Source of the DNA: Pycnopodia helianthoides
Lineage: Eukaryota > Echinodermata > Asteroidea > Forcipulatida > Asteriidae
Assembly (NCBI GenBank): GCA_032158295.1
Contig: CM063245.1
Coordinates: 1,302,001-1,366,000, forward strand
DNA length: 64,000 bases
Direction: 5' to 3'
In this document: positions 42,480 through 55,012 of the stretch, piece after piece
How positions within the stretch are numbered: the stretch's first letter is position 1
Layout of the letters: each line of letters starts with the position of its first letter
Program-made: the position numbers and the translations under genes
Notes under the pieces: model-generated
The model's database searches: none
Told to the model about the DNA's origin: nothing
What the model saw: only the letters and a program-made list of their open reading frames with translations

Positions 42480-45426
42480 TTTGTTATACCTGTCTTGAAT
42501 TCTTAGTAATATTTTCCTCATTTGAAGGACTCCAATTTCATCGAAACGATGATAATCTCGATCCTTTGCTGCACAGAAAGTTGTACGACGCGCGCGTGAG
42601 AGGATGAATATTTGTTGCCCGCTCATGTGATCGTTCTGTGTCAATGAAAATACAGCATTCAAGACAGAGGTATAACAAGTACCTTTGGACAAATTTCTGC
42701 TCTAGAGTTAGTTTTACACAATGTTATGTTGCTGTTGCTTTGAAAATCTAGCAATCTGCTCTTTCGTTAAAGAGCGTAATTTAACATTATACACTTAATG
42801 TGACATGTGAGCAGGCACGGTGGGTTTGTCCAGTCAAGTCTATGGGGCTCCAGACGGTTAGATTTGTGTACAGTGGGTGCGCGGGTTTGTGTACATGTTC
42901 ATGTACACTTATGCTTGGCAAATGCAGTTGTGTGTGTGTGTGTGTGTGTCATGTGTGTGTTTGCTCAAAATGAGCAGTTGGGTTGGTGGCGCTTTGATCC
43001 ATCGATCATTAGTTTTACATTCTCAGGATTTTAGATTTTTAGATATATCTATTTTTAGCGGGATTGCAAGGGTGGGAATACAAGTTAGTTAGGTCACTTT
43101 GTCATGTAGCTTTTTTTAAAGACACTTTTGCATCCCGCCACCTCCTCGTATCTTCGCCCCTACATGTATTTGTCCAGTATTTCGCAGGCATATTTTGCAG
43201 AAAAATGACAGTAACTTGGTACATTTTAAACACAAAAACATGCTAGCTCTGGTTTTATTAGTAGCAGGTCGAGTTTTTGCAGGTAGTTACATGTTGTAGG
43301 CCTAAAACTTTAAGAGCAATCTATTTGGAAACTTTTTTAACACTAGTACCCTTCGGTTTCGCTGGGGCTAGTTTCCCTGTCCCCTCATTCTTTCCAACTT
43401 GGGGAATTCTAATGTTGTAAATGTAACTCTAGTGCATTTGGTATTTTTGTTTTTAATAGCCTCAAGAATTAAAAATTGATAGTGCCCTTTGGTTATCGTT
43501 GGGGCAATTTTAACTGTCCCCTTGTACGTTCCAAATTGGGGAACAATATTTATAGGCTTTCTGAAATTGTGATGTTGTAGGATTACAGCCTTTTACATTT
43601 GTAGATTTTAAGGTAAAGCGTGTTGATTGTTGTGCATCCGTGGAGGTCAGGAAGGGGACCTGCAGCAGGGTCATGTGACCCATTTTGTTCATGTTTGTTG
43701 CGAGACGAGGTCATGGACAAGGCAGTGACATCCATTGTGTTTTTATGTTGGTAAGGCATGGTAGTCCTTGGTTTTATGGGCGGGGTAGTCCATAATTAAT
43801 GTTATGTTTAAATGGGCGTGGTAGTCTGTCAATTTACGTTAAATGGGCGAGGTAGTCCATGATTCGTGTACTGTATAGTCTTGCGTGTCCGTTTAGCCGG
43901 TTTGCCCTGTGTTTGGTATCCGGCTCCTTGCCAGGGGTAATTTTCTTTTATTGCATTTTACAATGTGGTGTATTTTGTCTGAGTATAACTACATGTACCC
44001 TACTAACAGTTTAGTTTTTCATTTGATTTTCACCAAAATCTTGTGATGTTTTTAAAACAAATTTTAGCAGTAAGTACAGCATTCAATCGGTAAGTTTCGC
44101 GATCTAGATCTTTGCAGATTAATAACATCATAGGGCAAAAGAATAGGTTTGCAGTGGTGCTAGGGCCAAGGATACGGAGTGGATTGGCCCTATTCATGGG
44201 GCTAGGACGAACAAGGCTTGTGTATGCTACTGCTAGTGACTTTACTTCAACAGGACACTTACGACTTTACGTACAGATTTCTTTTAATGACACCAGTGCT
44301 TGTTGAGCTTTCTTTGTAGATGAGGCTGTTTGAGAATTCCAATTGAATGTGTTTGTGATTTGGACACCAATATATGGATGGGATTCAACTGTTTTTCAGC
44401 TGTTTTCCACAAAAGGTGTAGCTGTTTCAGTGTTTGGGGTAACTTTTCTTGAAGCAATTGTTGTTGTAGGCAGTTACAGTGAAATTTAATGCAGGTGATT
44501 TTTTCCCTGACAAGATGAGGTCTGATAAGGTGTAATCTAAGAAGTAAAAATCAATTTAAAATTTTGAGATCGGATGTTTGGATGCAGAGATATGAGCACG
44601 GGTCGTACCTGAGTTCAAGTCTAATTCTGATGTTTTTCTTTAATTCAGCTACGGTCAAGTTTAATACACAGCCTAGTATGACGATAGAGGGTGCACTATA
44701 TGGCGGGCGCCCTCTTGTGGTGTACCGTGGCGGAAACATGAAGATGTACGAAGTACATTCGTGACTGACTTAGTTAGGACAACTTTGCAAGAAATGGTTG
44801 AACAAAACCTCTTGGAGGTAGAAGAATACTTGATAATATGACACAAAATTTTCACAAATTAAACTTAAAAGTATCAGCATTAATACTGACAACGCCGCAT
44901 TCCATGTTGATGATTATCTCTGGATGAAATCTTGATTCAAATAACGGTTAATGCCGACAAAAAAAAGGTTTTCACATTAAAAGCAATGCGACTAGATGTA
45001 CCATGTGCGGAAAATTTTCAGCTACACAATGATGTAATCGTTATCTCACTTTGTGTAAACAAGCGTTCCCGCATCGCAAAAAACCTTCTTAGGGCAATTT
45101 CCGAAGATTTCCGAAATCTGTCGTCCAAGGGGTTCATAGGTGACGTCATGCACAAACGAATTGACGCTGCACGCAAGGCCATGCGGCCGTTATCTGTCAT
45201 TGCTCTTTATTTTTTACAATATCTCCGAAACTATTCATCCGATTTCCATATTTTTTGAAATGTAAGTAAGAAGAGAGAATGTTCATGCCTGCTGTAAAGT
45301 GACATAATTGTACGAAACGGGAGTTATGATTGAATATATTTTGTTCTTTTTTTTCGGGGCTGTGACATTTTTGTGTTTCTGTAATCACCGCCAAACGAGG
45401 ACACACTCAAAGAATTAGACCTTCCA
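42480..45426. other. Stretch without a recognised gene
   Basis: A GT run lies at 42930-42960. There is a two-copy degenerate repeat at about 43345-43550 (CCTTCGGTTTCGCTGGGGC against CCTTTGGTTATCGTTGGGGC) and GGGCGNGGTAGTC words three times at 43780-43855. ORFs are short and lack support. Confidence 0.4.
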
Positions 45427-45546
45427 ACCGTGGACGCACCTGCAATGGGGGACGGTCCGCGCTTTCAATAAGTCACGGGCGGTATTTTTATTATTTCCAG
45501 AGGGCGCTCTGTAAATTGCGTGCCAATCTGAAACCCGTCCACGGTT
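45427..45546. mobile_element. Small inverted-repeat element
   Basis: AACCGTGGACG is exactly inverted as CGTCCACGGTT at the right end. The same GTCCACGGTT word is a component of the hairpins at 56.2-58.6 kb and also occurs at 45676 and 58812. Confidence 0.6.
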
Positions 45547-45994
45547 GAATGCTGTACGTCATCAGCATCTGTCCGCCCTGTGTGCGCCGTTATCGACCCA
45601 GTGTGTACCGCCTCGAACAGCGCCCTCTTTTGTCAACGTGATGCGCATGCATACTACTCAGCTTGGCAGTCAGAGTCCACGGTTCGCGCCACACTGAACA
45701 CACGTTGATCAGTGGTTGAAAGTTGAAACAGAGCGTGGCATGAAATGCACCATCCACAGTATTGATCAACAATATGTCAAAGCATTTTGTAGCATGTAGC
45801 AAGTTAATTGTAGTAAGTGTGTTCATTTTCAATAAGACTAAAAAGATGGTGCAGCTCATGTTTGAATTGATAAATTGGAGTCAATTAATTAACATGTATG
45901 TTGATTTGTGACTTGATGTAGTACTTTGCAGTTACAAAGCGCTAAATAATTATCTAATTCTAACTGTATCTCTCTCTTTCCTCCCCCCTTCTAG

Positions 45995-46038
45995 AATGTC
46001 CATCGATAATAATGACCTCAAACACCATGCAGTCTTGT
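45995..46038 (+). CDS. Upstream exon of the LPGKK-module gene
   Basis: A strong polypyrimidine acceptor (CTTTCCTCCCCCCTTCTAG) precedes it and GTAAGT follows. The frame that joins the next exon contains MTSNTMQSC from an ATG at 46012. The frame is also open upstream within the exon, so it may be internal and the true start further 5'. It is 27 nt from the ATG and ends in phase 0. Confidence 0.45.
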
Positions 46039-46757
46039 GTAAGTATAACATTCATTTCAACAGGAATCTTTTCTAATATTTATCTTGAATTCACGATTTC
46101 TACCCTGATGTTCACGCTGTAGACTTTATGAGGTCATCAGGTTTTGTACACATTAACCAGAACTTAAGTACTACTTTTTACAACTCGTCATTGTACTAAG
46201 TTAGTAGTAAATGGCTTAAATCATTGTTATTGTAATTATTTTGAAGGTAATCTAGTGCCCCTGAAGTTGACTTCTTTAATTTACAAGCAAATGCACTCTT
46301 GCTGCCTGAAAAAATATTCTAGGCTTTAGAAAATTACACCCATGTATCTATATTTCACCTTATTTCTAGAGAAAACATAAGTTAGATGTACCCATCATGA
46401 TCTAATTACATCCATCCCATCTAGGTGATATGGTATGTCTTTGTGCTAATTGTAATAAACTGAAATTTATGTGTATGTCATGTACATTTGTTTCTGTTCA
46501 ATATTAATATCAAGACATGAATAATTGTGTGTCAATAATCAAGAAAGAGGTAATTTGCTGTGAGGTAGCCAGGTTTTTTTTCACTGGGGAGGGGGCGGGG
46601 GGCTTTTACTTTTTAGTGAGGGCCCTAGGGACCATGTTTTCAATTTTGTTGGGGTGGTGTGGCTTGTGCCCTCCTCCCCGTGCCACTAGTACTTTGGTTC
46701 CTATTGACTTGTCATACTCATAGTAAGATAATTTTCAAATCAATACACTTTTTTCAG

Positions 46758-46869
46758 AGACCAAAAACCAGATCTAGATGCAAGGATAAAAAAGGCAAAG
46801 ATTATGAAATCTATTTGGAGAATCAAGACCAAGACGGATTTGAAGGGAAATTCATCAATGCAGAAATCG
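46758..46869 (+). CDS. Exon 2, basic then acidic segment
   Basis: The 112-nt exon between TTTTTTCAG and GTGAGT, phase 0 to 1, encodes RPKTRSRCKDKKGKDYEIYL and then a Gln/Asp-rich part ending NAEI. The basic start could be a nuclear-localisation signal. No domain is recognised. Confidence 0.65.
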
Positions 46870-46966
46870 GTGAGTACTGAATATTGTAGTGTCCAGGTTA
46901 CCAACTTTGCACTGCCATGCATTGTTTGCAGTAGTAAAATGTGCAAAAAGTTATTACTTTACTTAA

Positions 46967-47600
46967 AGGGACACACCGGCTTACTGTTTACCTAATTTAG
47001 TGATGTTGAATCACAGACAATAATTTTTTGATAGTTGTTGTAAAAAAAAATCATCAAAATGTCACGTAATTAACAAAAAATGTGAAAAAAACAAAACGCG
47101 GTCAAAGGTCAGCGTATACGCTTTTCCAGCCGTTGCAACCGTCAAGTTTACGTGACATTGTTTTAAGTAGACTAGTGATCTGTTTATTTATTAATTATAA
47201 CAATGGCGAGGCATAAGGATCCAGTCTTCATATCCATCAAGCACAAATTCACGTGTAATTCAAAAAACTGACAAAAAACAGTCCGATCCACACCGTGCAG
47301 CTATTCGTCGTCGTCCCGCCGCGTGTGTAGCGCAGGCATCACGTAACGTGACAATAGTTAGGGGATAATAGCTAGGGCTACAGACTAAAACCCTCGTAAA
47401 ACAAAATGTAATCAATGGTCTGGCTCCCTACCCCTCCACAGGCTCCGAGTTCATGCCACCGTTGTTTGTCTCTCTGACCCGGCGAGATACTGCACCAGCT
47501 GTGCGGGACATGCCCCAAGGTTAACCCGCTAGCTCCCCACGCTGATGCGCCGTAAAACACGCTTCCGTGCACGGACTCTCTGAATGCGAATCTTCAAATC
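46967..47600. mobile_element. TTAA MITE, family D (copy 2), right end lost
   Basis: It starts AGGGACACACCGGCTTAC after TTAA (46963-46966) and follows the copy at 2701 through CACGGACTCTCTGAATGCG. The right inverted arm is missing, and the sequence diverges after about 47597. Confidence 0.75.
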
Positions 47601-47685
47601 ATCTTTTTATGCAGCCACCCCTCACGGAAAAGTAAAACACTTCATCTGATTCTTAATGTGTTTACACCTGTTTTTTTTTCTGTAG

Positions 47686-47787
47686 AGATCCCTCTGGATA
47701 AACCTCTCGACCAAGATGTTGACTTTGACGATGAAAGCCTTCTAACACAGCATGCTAAGGAGCATCCTAAAGGATCCAAAGCTAAGA
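47686..47787 (+). CDS. Exon 3, acidic (copy 1 of a duplicated exon)
   Basis: The 102-nt exon between TTTTCTGTAG and GTAAGT, phase 1 to 1, encodes IPLDKPLDQDVDFDDESLL then a Lys-rich end HPKGSKAK. The near-identical exon at 52298 differs by one base (Asp to Asn). As both are symmetric, they may be used singly, alternatively or together in frame. Confidence 0.7.
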
Positions 47788-48620
47788 GTAAGTAATGACA
47801 ATTTATACCATGCTTATTCATGCCGCATGCTGTATGTACTCATCAGCATAAGACCAGGTTACCCAGCTAACAATTTGACGTTTTCACAACGTTGTAATGA
47901 AGTCAGACTTTGGTGTAAGTAACGTTATTAATATAACGTTGTAGCTAAGGAACTTTGTCGACTCCCCTATACGTCTTCCGTACGTAATGACGCAACGTAA
48001 CAACCACGTTGTTGGTACGTTTAAGACACGTTTCCAGTGACCTTATTACAACTTACATTTAACGTTGCAACAACGTTCTCAGAGCATGTTTGTTTGGTTG
48101 TTATATAGTTATCTAAGTAACGTTGTAGCAACGAATCTTTGTCGACTCCCCTGTACGTCTTTAGAACGTAATGATGCAACGAAACAACGACGTATACACA
48201 ACGTTGCAATGTTGTAAATAATCAATTAAAAAGAATGTTACAACAACGTATCTTTTTTCAGTATCCTGAAAGTTGTCACAACGTCAGCCCTAAATTAAAT
48301 TATTGATTGCTATATCGATTAATTAAACATTAGTTTCATGAATAATATTGTTAAGTGATATGTCAACATGATCAATGAATTACTTTTACAAACTTACCAA
48401 GGTAGGTCCCTACTATACGCGTTGTCGTAACTGGACTTCACTGTACCTGTATACTATACATCGTACAGCATGTACTATATATACAGACCAATTTCCTGAC
48501 TTTTGCAATCATGGGGGTATATATTTCTTTAATTGTTTCCATTTAATTAATATTTCTGAACTAAAATTACATGTTTAGTTACTGAATTATATTAATCCAT
48601 ATTTTCCTCTGTTAATTTAG

Positions 48621-48683
48621 ACAATTACATGAAGAAACCAGTACACCTAGTTCATAAGTTTGGCAAATTTCGTGAAATATTTG
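48621..48683 (+). CDS. Candidate small exon within the transposon
   Basis: Acceptor TTAATTTAG and donor GTATGT bracket 63 nt, phase 1 to 1, encoding NYMKKPVHLVHKFGKFREIF. The phase matches flanking host exons. It might be a captured exon, a transposon exon or chance. Confidence 0.3.
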
Positions 48684-48773
48684 GTATGTATTGTACAACT
48701 TCTAAGCCCAATCTACAAATTTGTATATGTGATATTTACGTTGTCATGACGTTGTCATATTAATTTTTAATAG

Positions 48774-48821
48774 ACATGCAGCATTCCGCACGCTGGTCAA
48801 TGCGGCAGGTTGAGTGGAAAC
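48774..48821 (+). CDS. Second candidate small exon within the transposon
   Basis: Acceptor TTTTTAATAG and donor GTATGT bracket 48 nt, phase 1 to 1, encoding MQHSARWSMRQVEWK. Joined to the preceding candidate it continues the frame (GAC at the junction). Confidence 0.3.
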
Positions 48822-48923
48822 GTATGTCTTCCTTTTTTCTTCAAAACTGAAACAAAACATATTTAGTGGTACACTAAAGTACTTCAAAATTTGAAAGTGT
48901 CTTTGAAATTTAGGAACAAATTT

Positions 48924-50640
48924 GGTTTTAGAGGAAGTTTTTAGCTGGGAACAAAACGGTCTAAGTGAGGATAGAAAATCCTATCAAGGGTAAATGTTTC
49001 TCTAGAAGATTCTATGTACGGCTTGGAATGCCGCTGTACAGGTGGGGGGGTGCGAAGAATCGAATCTCTCCCCAGACCGGTGCACTGCTGCTTGACACAA
49101 TAAGCTCAATTAAAAGCAATTAATGATTCGTATTAACTGTTCAGATTGATCATTAAATGCCAATGTGGTAGCAACGCTGCTCCTCAAGTGCCTATTTTAT
49201 TTATGACAACCGATATTCAAAACTAAATTTAGAACAAACATTGTTTGCGATGTCAAACATTAGGCCTACCAATAGTTGTTAGCTTATAAATGTCCTCCAA
49301 AACCATCCCAACGTGCCGCTTGAACTATTTAACACAATAGTTTTAGAAAAAGTTTTTAGCAAGTGACAAAACGGCCTAAGTAAAGTAAAGTTTTTAGCGG
49401 GTGAAAAAAACGGCCTAAGTAATATAGAAAATCCTATCAAGGGTAAATGTTTCTCTATAGAAGATTCTATCTACAGCTTGGAATGCCGCTGTACAGGTAG
49501 TGGGGGGGGGGGGGTAGAATCAAATCTCTCCCTAGACCGTCCCACTGCTGCTTGACATAATAAAGTCAATTAAATGCAATTAATGGTTTGTTCAGATTGA
49601 TAATTAAATGCCTATTTGATAGGGAGGCCGCTCCTCAAGTGCCTATTCTATTGATGACAACCGATATAAAAAACTAAATTGAGAACAAACATTGTTCGTG
49701 ATGACAAACATTAGGCCTACCAATGTTGTTAGCTAATAAATGTCCTCCGAAACCATCCCAACGATCTGCTTGAACTATTTAACACAATGGTTTTAGAGGA
49801 AGTTTTTAGTGGGGGACAAAACGGCCTAAGTGTGGATAGAAAATCCTATCAAGGGTAAATGTTTCTCTATAGAAGATTCTATCTACAGCTTGGAATGCCG
49901 CTGTACAGGAAGTGGGGGGGGGGTAGAATCAAATCTCTCCCTAGACCGTCCCACTGCTGCTTGACATAATAAAGTCAATTAAATGCAATTAATGGTTTGT
50001 TCAGATTGATAATTAAATGCCTATTTGATAGGGAGGCCGCTCCTCAAGTGCCTATTCTATTGATGACAACCGATATAAAAAACTAAATTGAGAACAAACA
50101 TTGTTCGTGATGACAAACATTAGGCCTACCAATGTTGTTAGCTAATAAATGTCCTCCGAAACCATCCCAACGATCTGCTTGAACTATTTAACACAATGGT
50201 TTTAGAGGAAGTTTTTAGTGGGGGACAAAACGGCCTAAGTGTGGATAGAAAATCCTATCAAGGGTAAATGTTTCTCTAGAAGATTCTATCTACAGCTTGG
50301 AATGCCGCTGTACAGGTGGTGGTGGTGGTGGTGGTGGTGGTGGTGGGGAGGGGGGGGGTAGAATCGAATCTCACCCCTTACCAGCGCACTGCTGCTTGAC
50401 ACAATAAGCGCAATTAAATGCAATTAATGATTAGTACTGTTCAGATTGATCATTGAATGCAAATCTGATAGAAATGCCGCTCCTCAAGTGCCTAATTTAT
50501 GACAACCGATATTAATAAAAAACTAAATTGAGAACAAGAACTTGTTTGCGATGTCAAACATTAGGCCTAACATGTCCTCCAAAACCATTCAAACGAGCTG
50601 CTTGAACTATTCAACAAAATGGTCTAAACATCGCCAATAC
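48924..50640. repeat. Four-copy tandem array of about 412 bp
   Basis: Copies start near 48924, 49339, 49789 and 50201. The last two starts are 412 bp apart and nearly identical (TTTAGAGGAAGTTTTTAGTG, AAAATCCTATCAAGGGTAAA, TGGAATGCCGCTGTACAGG). Each has a G-rich run at the same place, expanded to (GGT)n at 50317-50345. Confidence 0.9.
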
Positions 50641-50699
50641 AAACTAAAATACAACACCAAACGATGTCATAGTCAAAACATAAATACTATTATTTGTAC

Positions 50700-51545
50700 G
50701 TTGTAATTAAACTAAAATACAATATGTCACAGCGTGATGGTAAAAATAAAGATACTACGTTGTGATAAATCTACAAGGCCACAAGTTGAAAGTTACAATA
50801 TGCGTTTGAATATTAAGACAACGGGCTGTCACAACTTTAATAGTAGGCTACTTTTTTGTGCAATACCAAAATACAACGACAAGACAACATACAGCCGAAA
50901 CAAACGAAACAAACTGTATTTTAATGTTACCAAATTACAACATGTAGACAACGTGACTGTCACAACTTAAATGCTACGTTATAATAATACCAAAATACAA
51001 CGTCAATACAACGTGACCTCCGCGATTTAATTATGACGTTTTGATAAAACCAAAATGCAACAAGCAGACAACGTGCTTGTCACAACATAATTGCTACATT
51101 TTAATGTTACCAAATTACAACATGTAGACAACGTGACTGCCACAACTTAAATGCTACGTTATCATAATACCAAAATACAACGTCAAGACAACGTGACCTC
51201 CGCGATTTAATTAGGACGTTTTGATAAAACCAAAATGCAACAAGCAGACAACGTGCTTGTCACAACATAATTGCTACATTTTAATGTTACCAAATTACAA
51301 CATGTAGACAACGTGACTGCCACAACTTAAATGCTACGTTATCATAATACCAAAATACAACGTCAAGACAACGTGACCGCCGCGATCTAATTGTGACGTT
51401 TTGATAAAACCACAATGCAACGTGCAGACAACGTGCTTGTCGCAACAAAATTACTACGTTTTGTTGAGACCAAAATATGACTTATCGACAACGTTGTTGC
51501 CTTGACTTAAATACCACGTTGTAATAATACCAAAATACAATGTTG
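50700..51545. repeat. 60-bp satellite with 180-bp higher-order repeat
   Basis: Monomers of exactly 60 bp share GACAACGTG and ACCAAAAT-CAA. Three monomer types cycle, giving a 180-bp unit: 51061-51240 and 51241-51420 are almost identical, flanked by more diverged rounds on both sides. This is the structure of alphoid-like higher-order satellites, here inside a transposon. Confidence 0.9.
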
Positions 51546-52297
51546 TGAACACGTTAGGTATAAAACCTTTCGGTAACGTTGCATAAATTACCATTATGCA
51601 ACCAATGTACAACATTGGTTGAAGATCATTTTAAGATCTGACGTTCTTGCAACGTAGTCAAAACGTTGTCATCCCATCGACCAAATTGCAACCTTATCAC
51701 AACGTTATGCAACGTTGTAACAACGTATTGTGTTAGCTGGGATATGCGTTATGTAATCTAAAAGAAATATTTATTTGTGTCAGAAAGAACCACTTTTACC
51801 AAAAATATCATCATTATTTGCATCATCACCCCTATCATCACTGTCACCACCACTACCATAATTTGACTGGGACTTCAAGAACTCTTTAATTCCTGTTTTC
51901 CCCTGATAGGCCTACTGTCTCAATTTTATGGAAAGGAATTACTTTCAAGTCTCTATAATTCCATGAGACTGTTGTCAAAATGAAGAAATGGTAACAGTTT
52001 CATAAATTGCATAATTTGTTATTATTAAAAGTCATTACCCTTTGAGTCTTTCGCCTTCAAGACCCAGTCTTTGATGATTGTGTGTGACATTGTTAAAATC
52101 ATATTTGAGAATTCAAACTTTTTGCATGGTGATTTTATTTTATAGATTTGGTGGAGATAAAAGACAAACAAACAAAGAACAAAGTATCTTTATCACATGC
52201 AATTTTATTCTTAGAATAATTTATCCTGATATTGTGTTGTTCAAGTAGTGGACCTTCTTAATGCTATGGTTAGTGTGGCCTGTTTTTAATTTCTCAG

Positions 52298-52399
52298 AGA
52301 TCCCTCTGGATAAACCTCTCAACCAAGATGTTGACTTTGACGATGAAAGCCTTCTAACACAGCATGCTAAGGAGCATCCTAAAGGATCCAAAGCTAAGA
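52298..52399 (+). CDS. Exon 3 duplicate (copy 2)
   Basis: The 102-nt exon between ATTTCTCAG and GTAAGT, phase 1 to 1, has the same sequence as 47686-47787 except one base (LNQD for LDQD). The first 65 bp of the following intron are also nearly identical, so the duplication is recent or gene-converted. Confidence 0.7.
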
Positions 52400-52542
52400 G
52401 TAAGTAATGACAATTTATACCATGCTTATTGATGCTGTATGCACTCATCAGCATAAGACCAGGTTTTGTGTTATGTGATTTACTAAATTGTGTTTGATCA
52501 CCCTCTACTGTTGACTAATACAAAAAGTAGTGTCGCCACTCA

Positions 52543-52719
52543 ATACACCGATCCAGTAGGCCACGCCCACCATAGCAACGACCAAACGTGTCGCGTGTCC
52601 CCCTCGTCCGTCGTGCACGTTGTTTTTGTCGGACAAAATGGCGGTATAGTGTCGGACCTTAAATCCCGCATTGTGATTGGTCAATTTGTCATGGGGTGTA
52701 GCCTACTGGATCGGTGTAT
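52543..52719. mobile_element. MITE with 19-bp perfect ends
   Basis: ATACACCGATCCAGTAGGC at the left is exactly inverted at 52701-52719. The body contains GATTGGTCA (inverted CCAAT) and a GACAAAATGGCGG patch. Confidence 0.8.
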
Positions 52720-53083
52720 ACTAGTCAGGAACAGAGAACAAAGTTTGTCGCCAGTTTCTAATATAGTCTAAGTACAATGACTGGTTGTTTGCCAAATTTC
52801 CATTGATGGCCATTTTTTATTTTTTTTTGGTCTGGTGGTTAAACTATGTGTGGTTTCAATTGTGCTCTCTCCACAGGTATTGGATTCACATGTATTATTT
52901 GTGTAATTCTGCATGACAGGGTTCACCCTTAGCGGTGGTCCGCTGGCCAAATGCCAGTTGAAACAGCGGCGGACCAGCTGAAACACCTTGCCAAGTGGTC
53001 TGGCTGGCCAGTCAAAAATATCAGCAAAAGTACATCAGAACTCTGACTATTATTTTTTTTAACTGAGGAGGCTACCTTGTAAT

Positions 53084-53161
53084 GCACAAAAGCTGCAGTT
53101 TTATATGAAAAAACTTATTATTATTATTATATTATTAAAATCAAAACTGCAGCTTTTGTGC
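53084..53161. repeat. Hairpin with ATT-rich loop
   Basis: GCACAAAAGCTGCAGTTTT is matched by AAAACTGCAGCTTTTGTGC, with a loop of TTATTATTA units between. Confidence 0.8.
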
Positions 53162-54035
53162 AAGTAAATTTAATATTTCGCCGCACGGAACGTCCAAGTT
53201 TTCTTCACACATGTACACATCCATGCACACACAGTAAAAATACACACAGAGTATGTACATGTACATAGTTTGCTGCATGTACAGCATGATCAGACAATGG
53301 AAAAATTCGTTTCTCACTATGTAGGAATTCAACAGCCAATAGCAACATTCCTTTCACGTTATCTAAGTTAGACAGTCCACTGTGTCTAGTTTTCACCTCC
53401 TTGGATAGATCCCCCATGTACTGTGTGGTGTGGCTATGCAGACTTACTGTGTAGGCATGGTGAAATGGTTTGCAGCCAGACTAAATATTTCTTTGACTCA
53501 CATGTGGATGATGGTTTGTTTAATATTTCGACTGAACATCAGTGATTTTGGGTTTTACAACTATCTAAACTGATGCCTCCTGCTAGCAAAGTAAGAAATA
53601 ACTGAGATCTGGATATATTGCAAATAGTTTGTATTAAATTGTTCTTTTCTGGACGAAATTTGGAACATGATTGTGAGAACTTTGGTCTCATTTTTAATCA
53701 AGTGAAGGTAATCGGATCGCTACGAATACTTTAGTAAAACTAGGCTATGTTTATGAATGATAAAATTACTACAGCGATCGTACGTAACCCTCCCTCTTCG
53801 GTACCGTTGATTAATGATGATCATCAATAACAAGTTCATGGTTTTTTATCGAGTCGGTTTAAAAGTTATTTGTTTTAATTAGCAACAAGAATTTTTTCAT
53901 AAAAAATGTACTTGAAATACTTTGAGTACACTTTTTGTGCTGTCTTTGGTTACTGGAACCATGGACTGAAAGGATCCGACTGAAACTATCCACAGATCAT
54001 TTACAATTTCTTCTGAACAACCTGACATGTGTTAA

Positions 54036-54440
54036 AGGAACATTACAGAAGTGGTAAGAAAAAAAAACTTGTCAAATATACCTTTTGATCACAGATTTAC
54101 GCAAAACTTACACGGTCTGATGATGATGATAGTATAAAAGATACCTTGAAAAATTTCTGTCTTTCCATATTTGATGAGAAATGAATAAACTAATTTTCCG
54201 ATTGGAGTTTATCGCTCAGTGAGCGTTTTATTCATTTATTGAATCTGTATGATTTCATGCAAATTTGTTATCGTTTTTTTCACTCTTTTCTCGTGACCCA
54301 GATGGCCGATCGATCTCAAACTTCTTCAGGTTTGTCAGTTTATGTATATGGTGGATTACATAAAGTGCTTAAGTTACACTGCCACTGTGCCAGCAACTGT
54401 TTTGTTTAATGTTAGCAAAAACCAATTCTGTAATGTTCCT
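54036..54440. mobile_element. TTAA MITE, family A (copy 3)
   Basis: AGGAACATTACAG and GTAATGTTCCT are bounded by TTAA (54032-54035, 54441-54444). It is a near-full copy with small insertions near the right end. Confidence 0.9.
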
Positions 54441-55012
54441 TTAAGTGAGTTAAGTTATTATCCTACGATATCCCACAATAACTATCTAAACATAATAAAA
54501 ATTGGCTATCAATGCAGTTAACTTGACGTTGCAATTCATTGAATTGAAATAGTGATGATCGAAAATCAGGATATTGTTTCAATCGTTATGAAAATGTTAT
54601 AAAAAACTGACGGACCAGTTAAAAATCAATCCAACTGGTCCTGCTGGCTAGTTGAAAAAAAAGTTAAGGGCAACCCCTGCATGAGAATAACATTGTCATC
54701 ACTACCATCTGCATAACTGTTTTCTTTTGCTTCTACTTTTGCTGTCCAACACGCTGGTGTCACAAATACTTTTTTTAACTCCATAATTGTGTTTGTATGA
54801 TCAAATATGAGCAAGATGTTAAGTACTTTGTGACATTAAATTTATTTAGTTTTACATTTTTTCTAAAATGAAAATGACATGCGAGAACTAGATCAAAAGA
54901 AAACTTGGAATAAATGCATCGTAAAATCTGGTAAAAAAAATTTAAAAAAAACAACAACAATAAGGACATGAATTATCTATTGTTCACGGTTTCAATTTTT
55001 ATTCGTTTTCAG

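Larger units (their letters stand above)
47862..51741. mobile_element. 3.88-kb transposon with CCCAGCTAACA ends
   Basis: CCCAGCTAACA (47862-47872) is exactly inverted at 51731-51741. The first 430 bp and last 1.1 kb are full of ACAACGTT and CAACGTTGTAA words, typical of subterminal repeats. The equivalent intron position downstream of the duplicate exon at 52399 lacks it, which supports insertion after exon duplication. No transposase was found. The superfamily is unknown. Confidence 0.65.
52917..54679. mobile_element. Probable non-autonomous hAT element with nested MITE
   Basis: CAGGGTTCACCCTTA and the inverse TAAGGGCAACCCCTG end it. Inner arms share GGTCCGCTGGCC- and GGTCCTGCTGGCTAG-like words. 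GCATGA lies outside both ends (52911-52916 and from 54679). It contains a 79-bp hairpin (53084-53161) and the MITE at 54036. Confidence 0.55.

Noticed and set aside
42341..42692. 119-codon minus-strand ORF
   Set aside because: Most of it is the hairpin element. Open frames occur on both strands because the DNA is palindromic.
52146..52179. Exon-like block LVEIKDKQTKNK after a TTTTATAG acceptor
   Set aside because: The following GTATCT donor would leave phase 0, which does not fit the phase-1 exons on either side.
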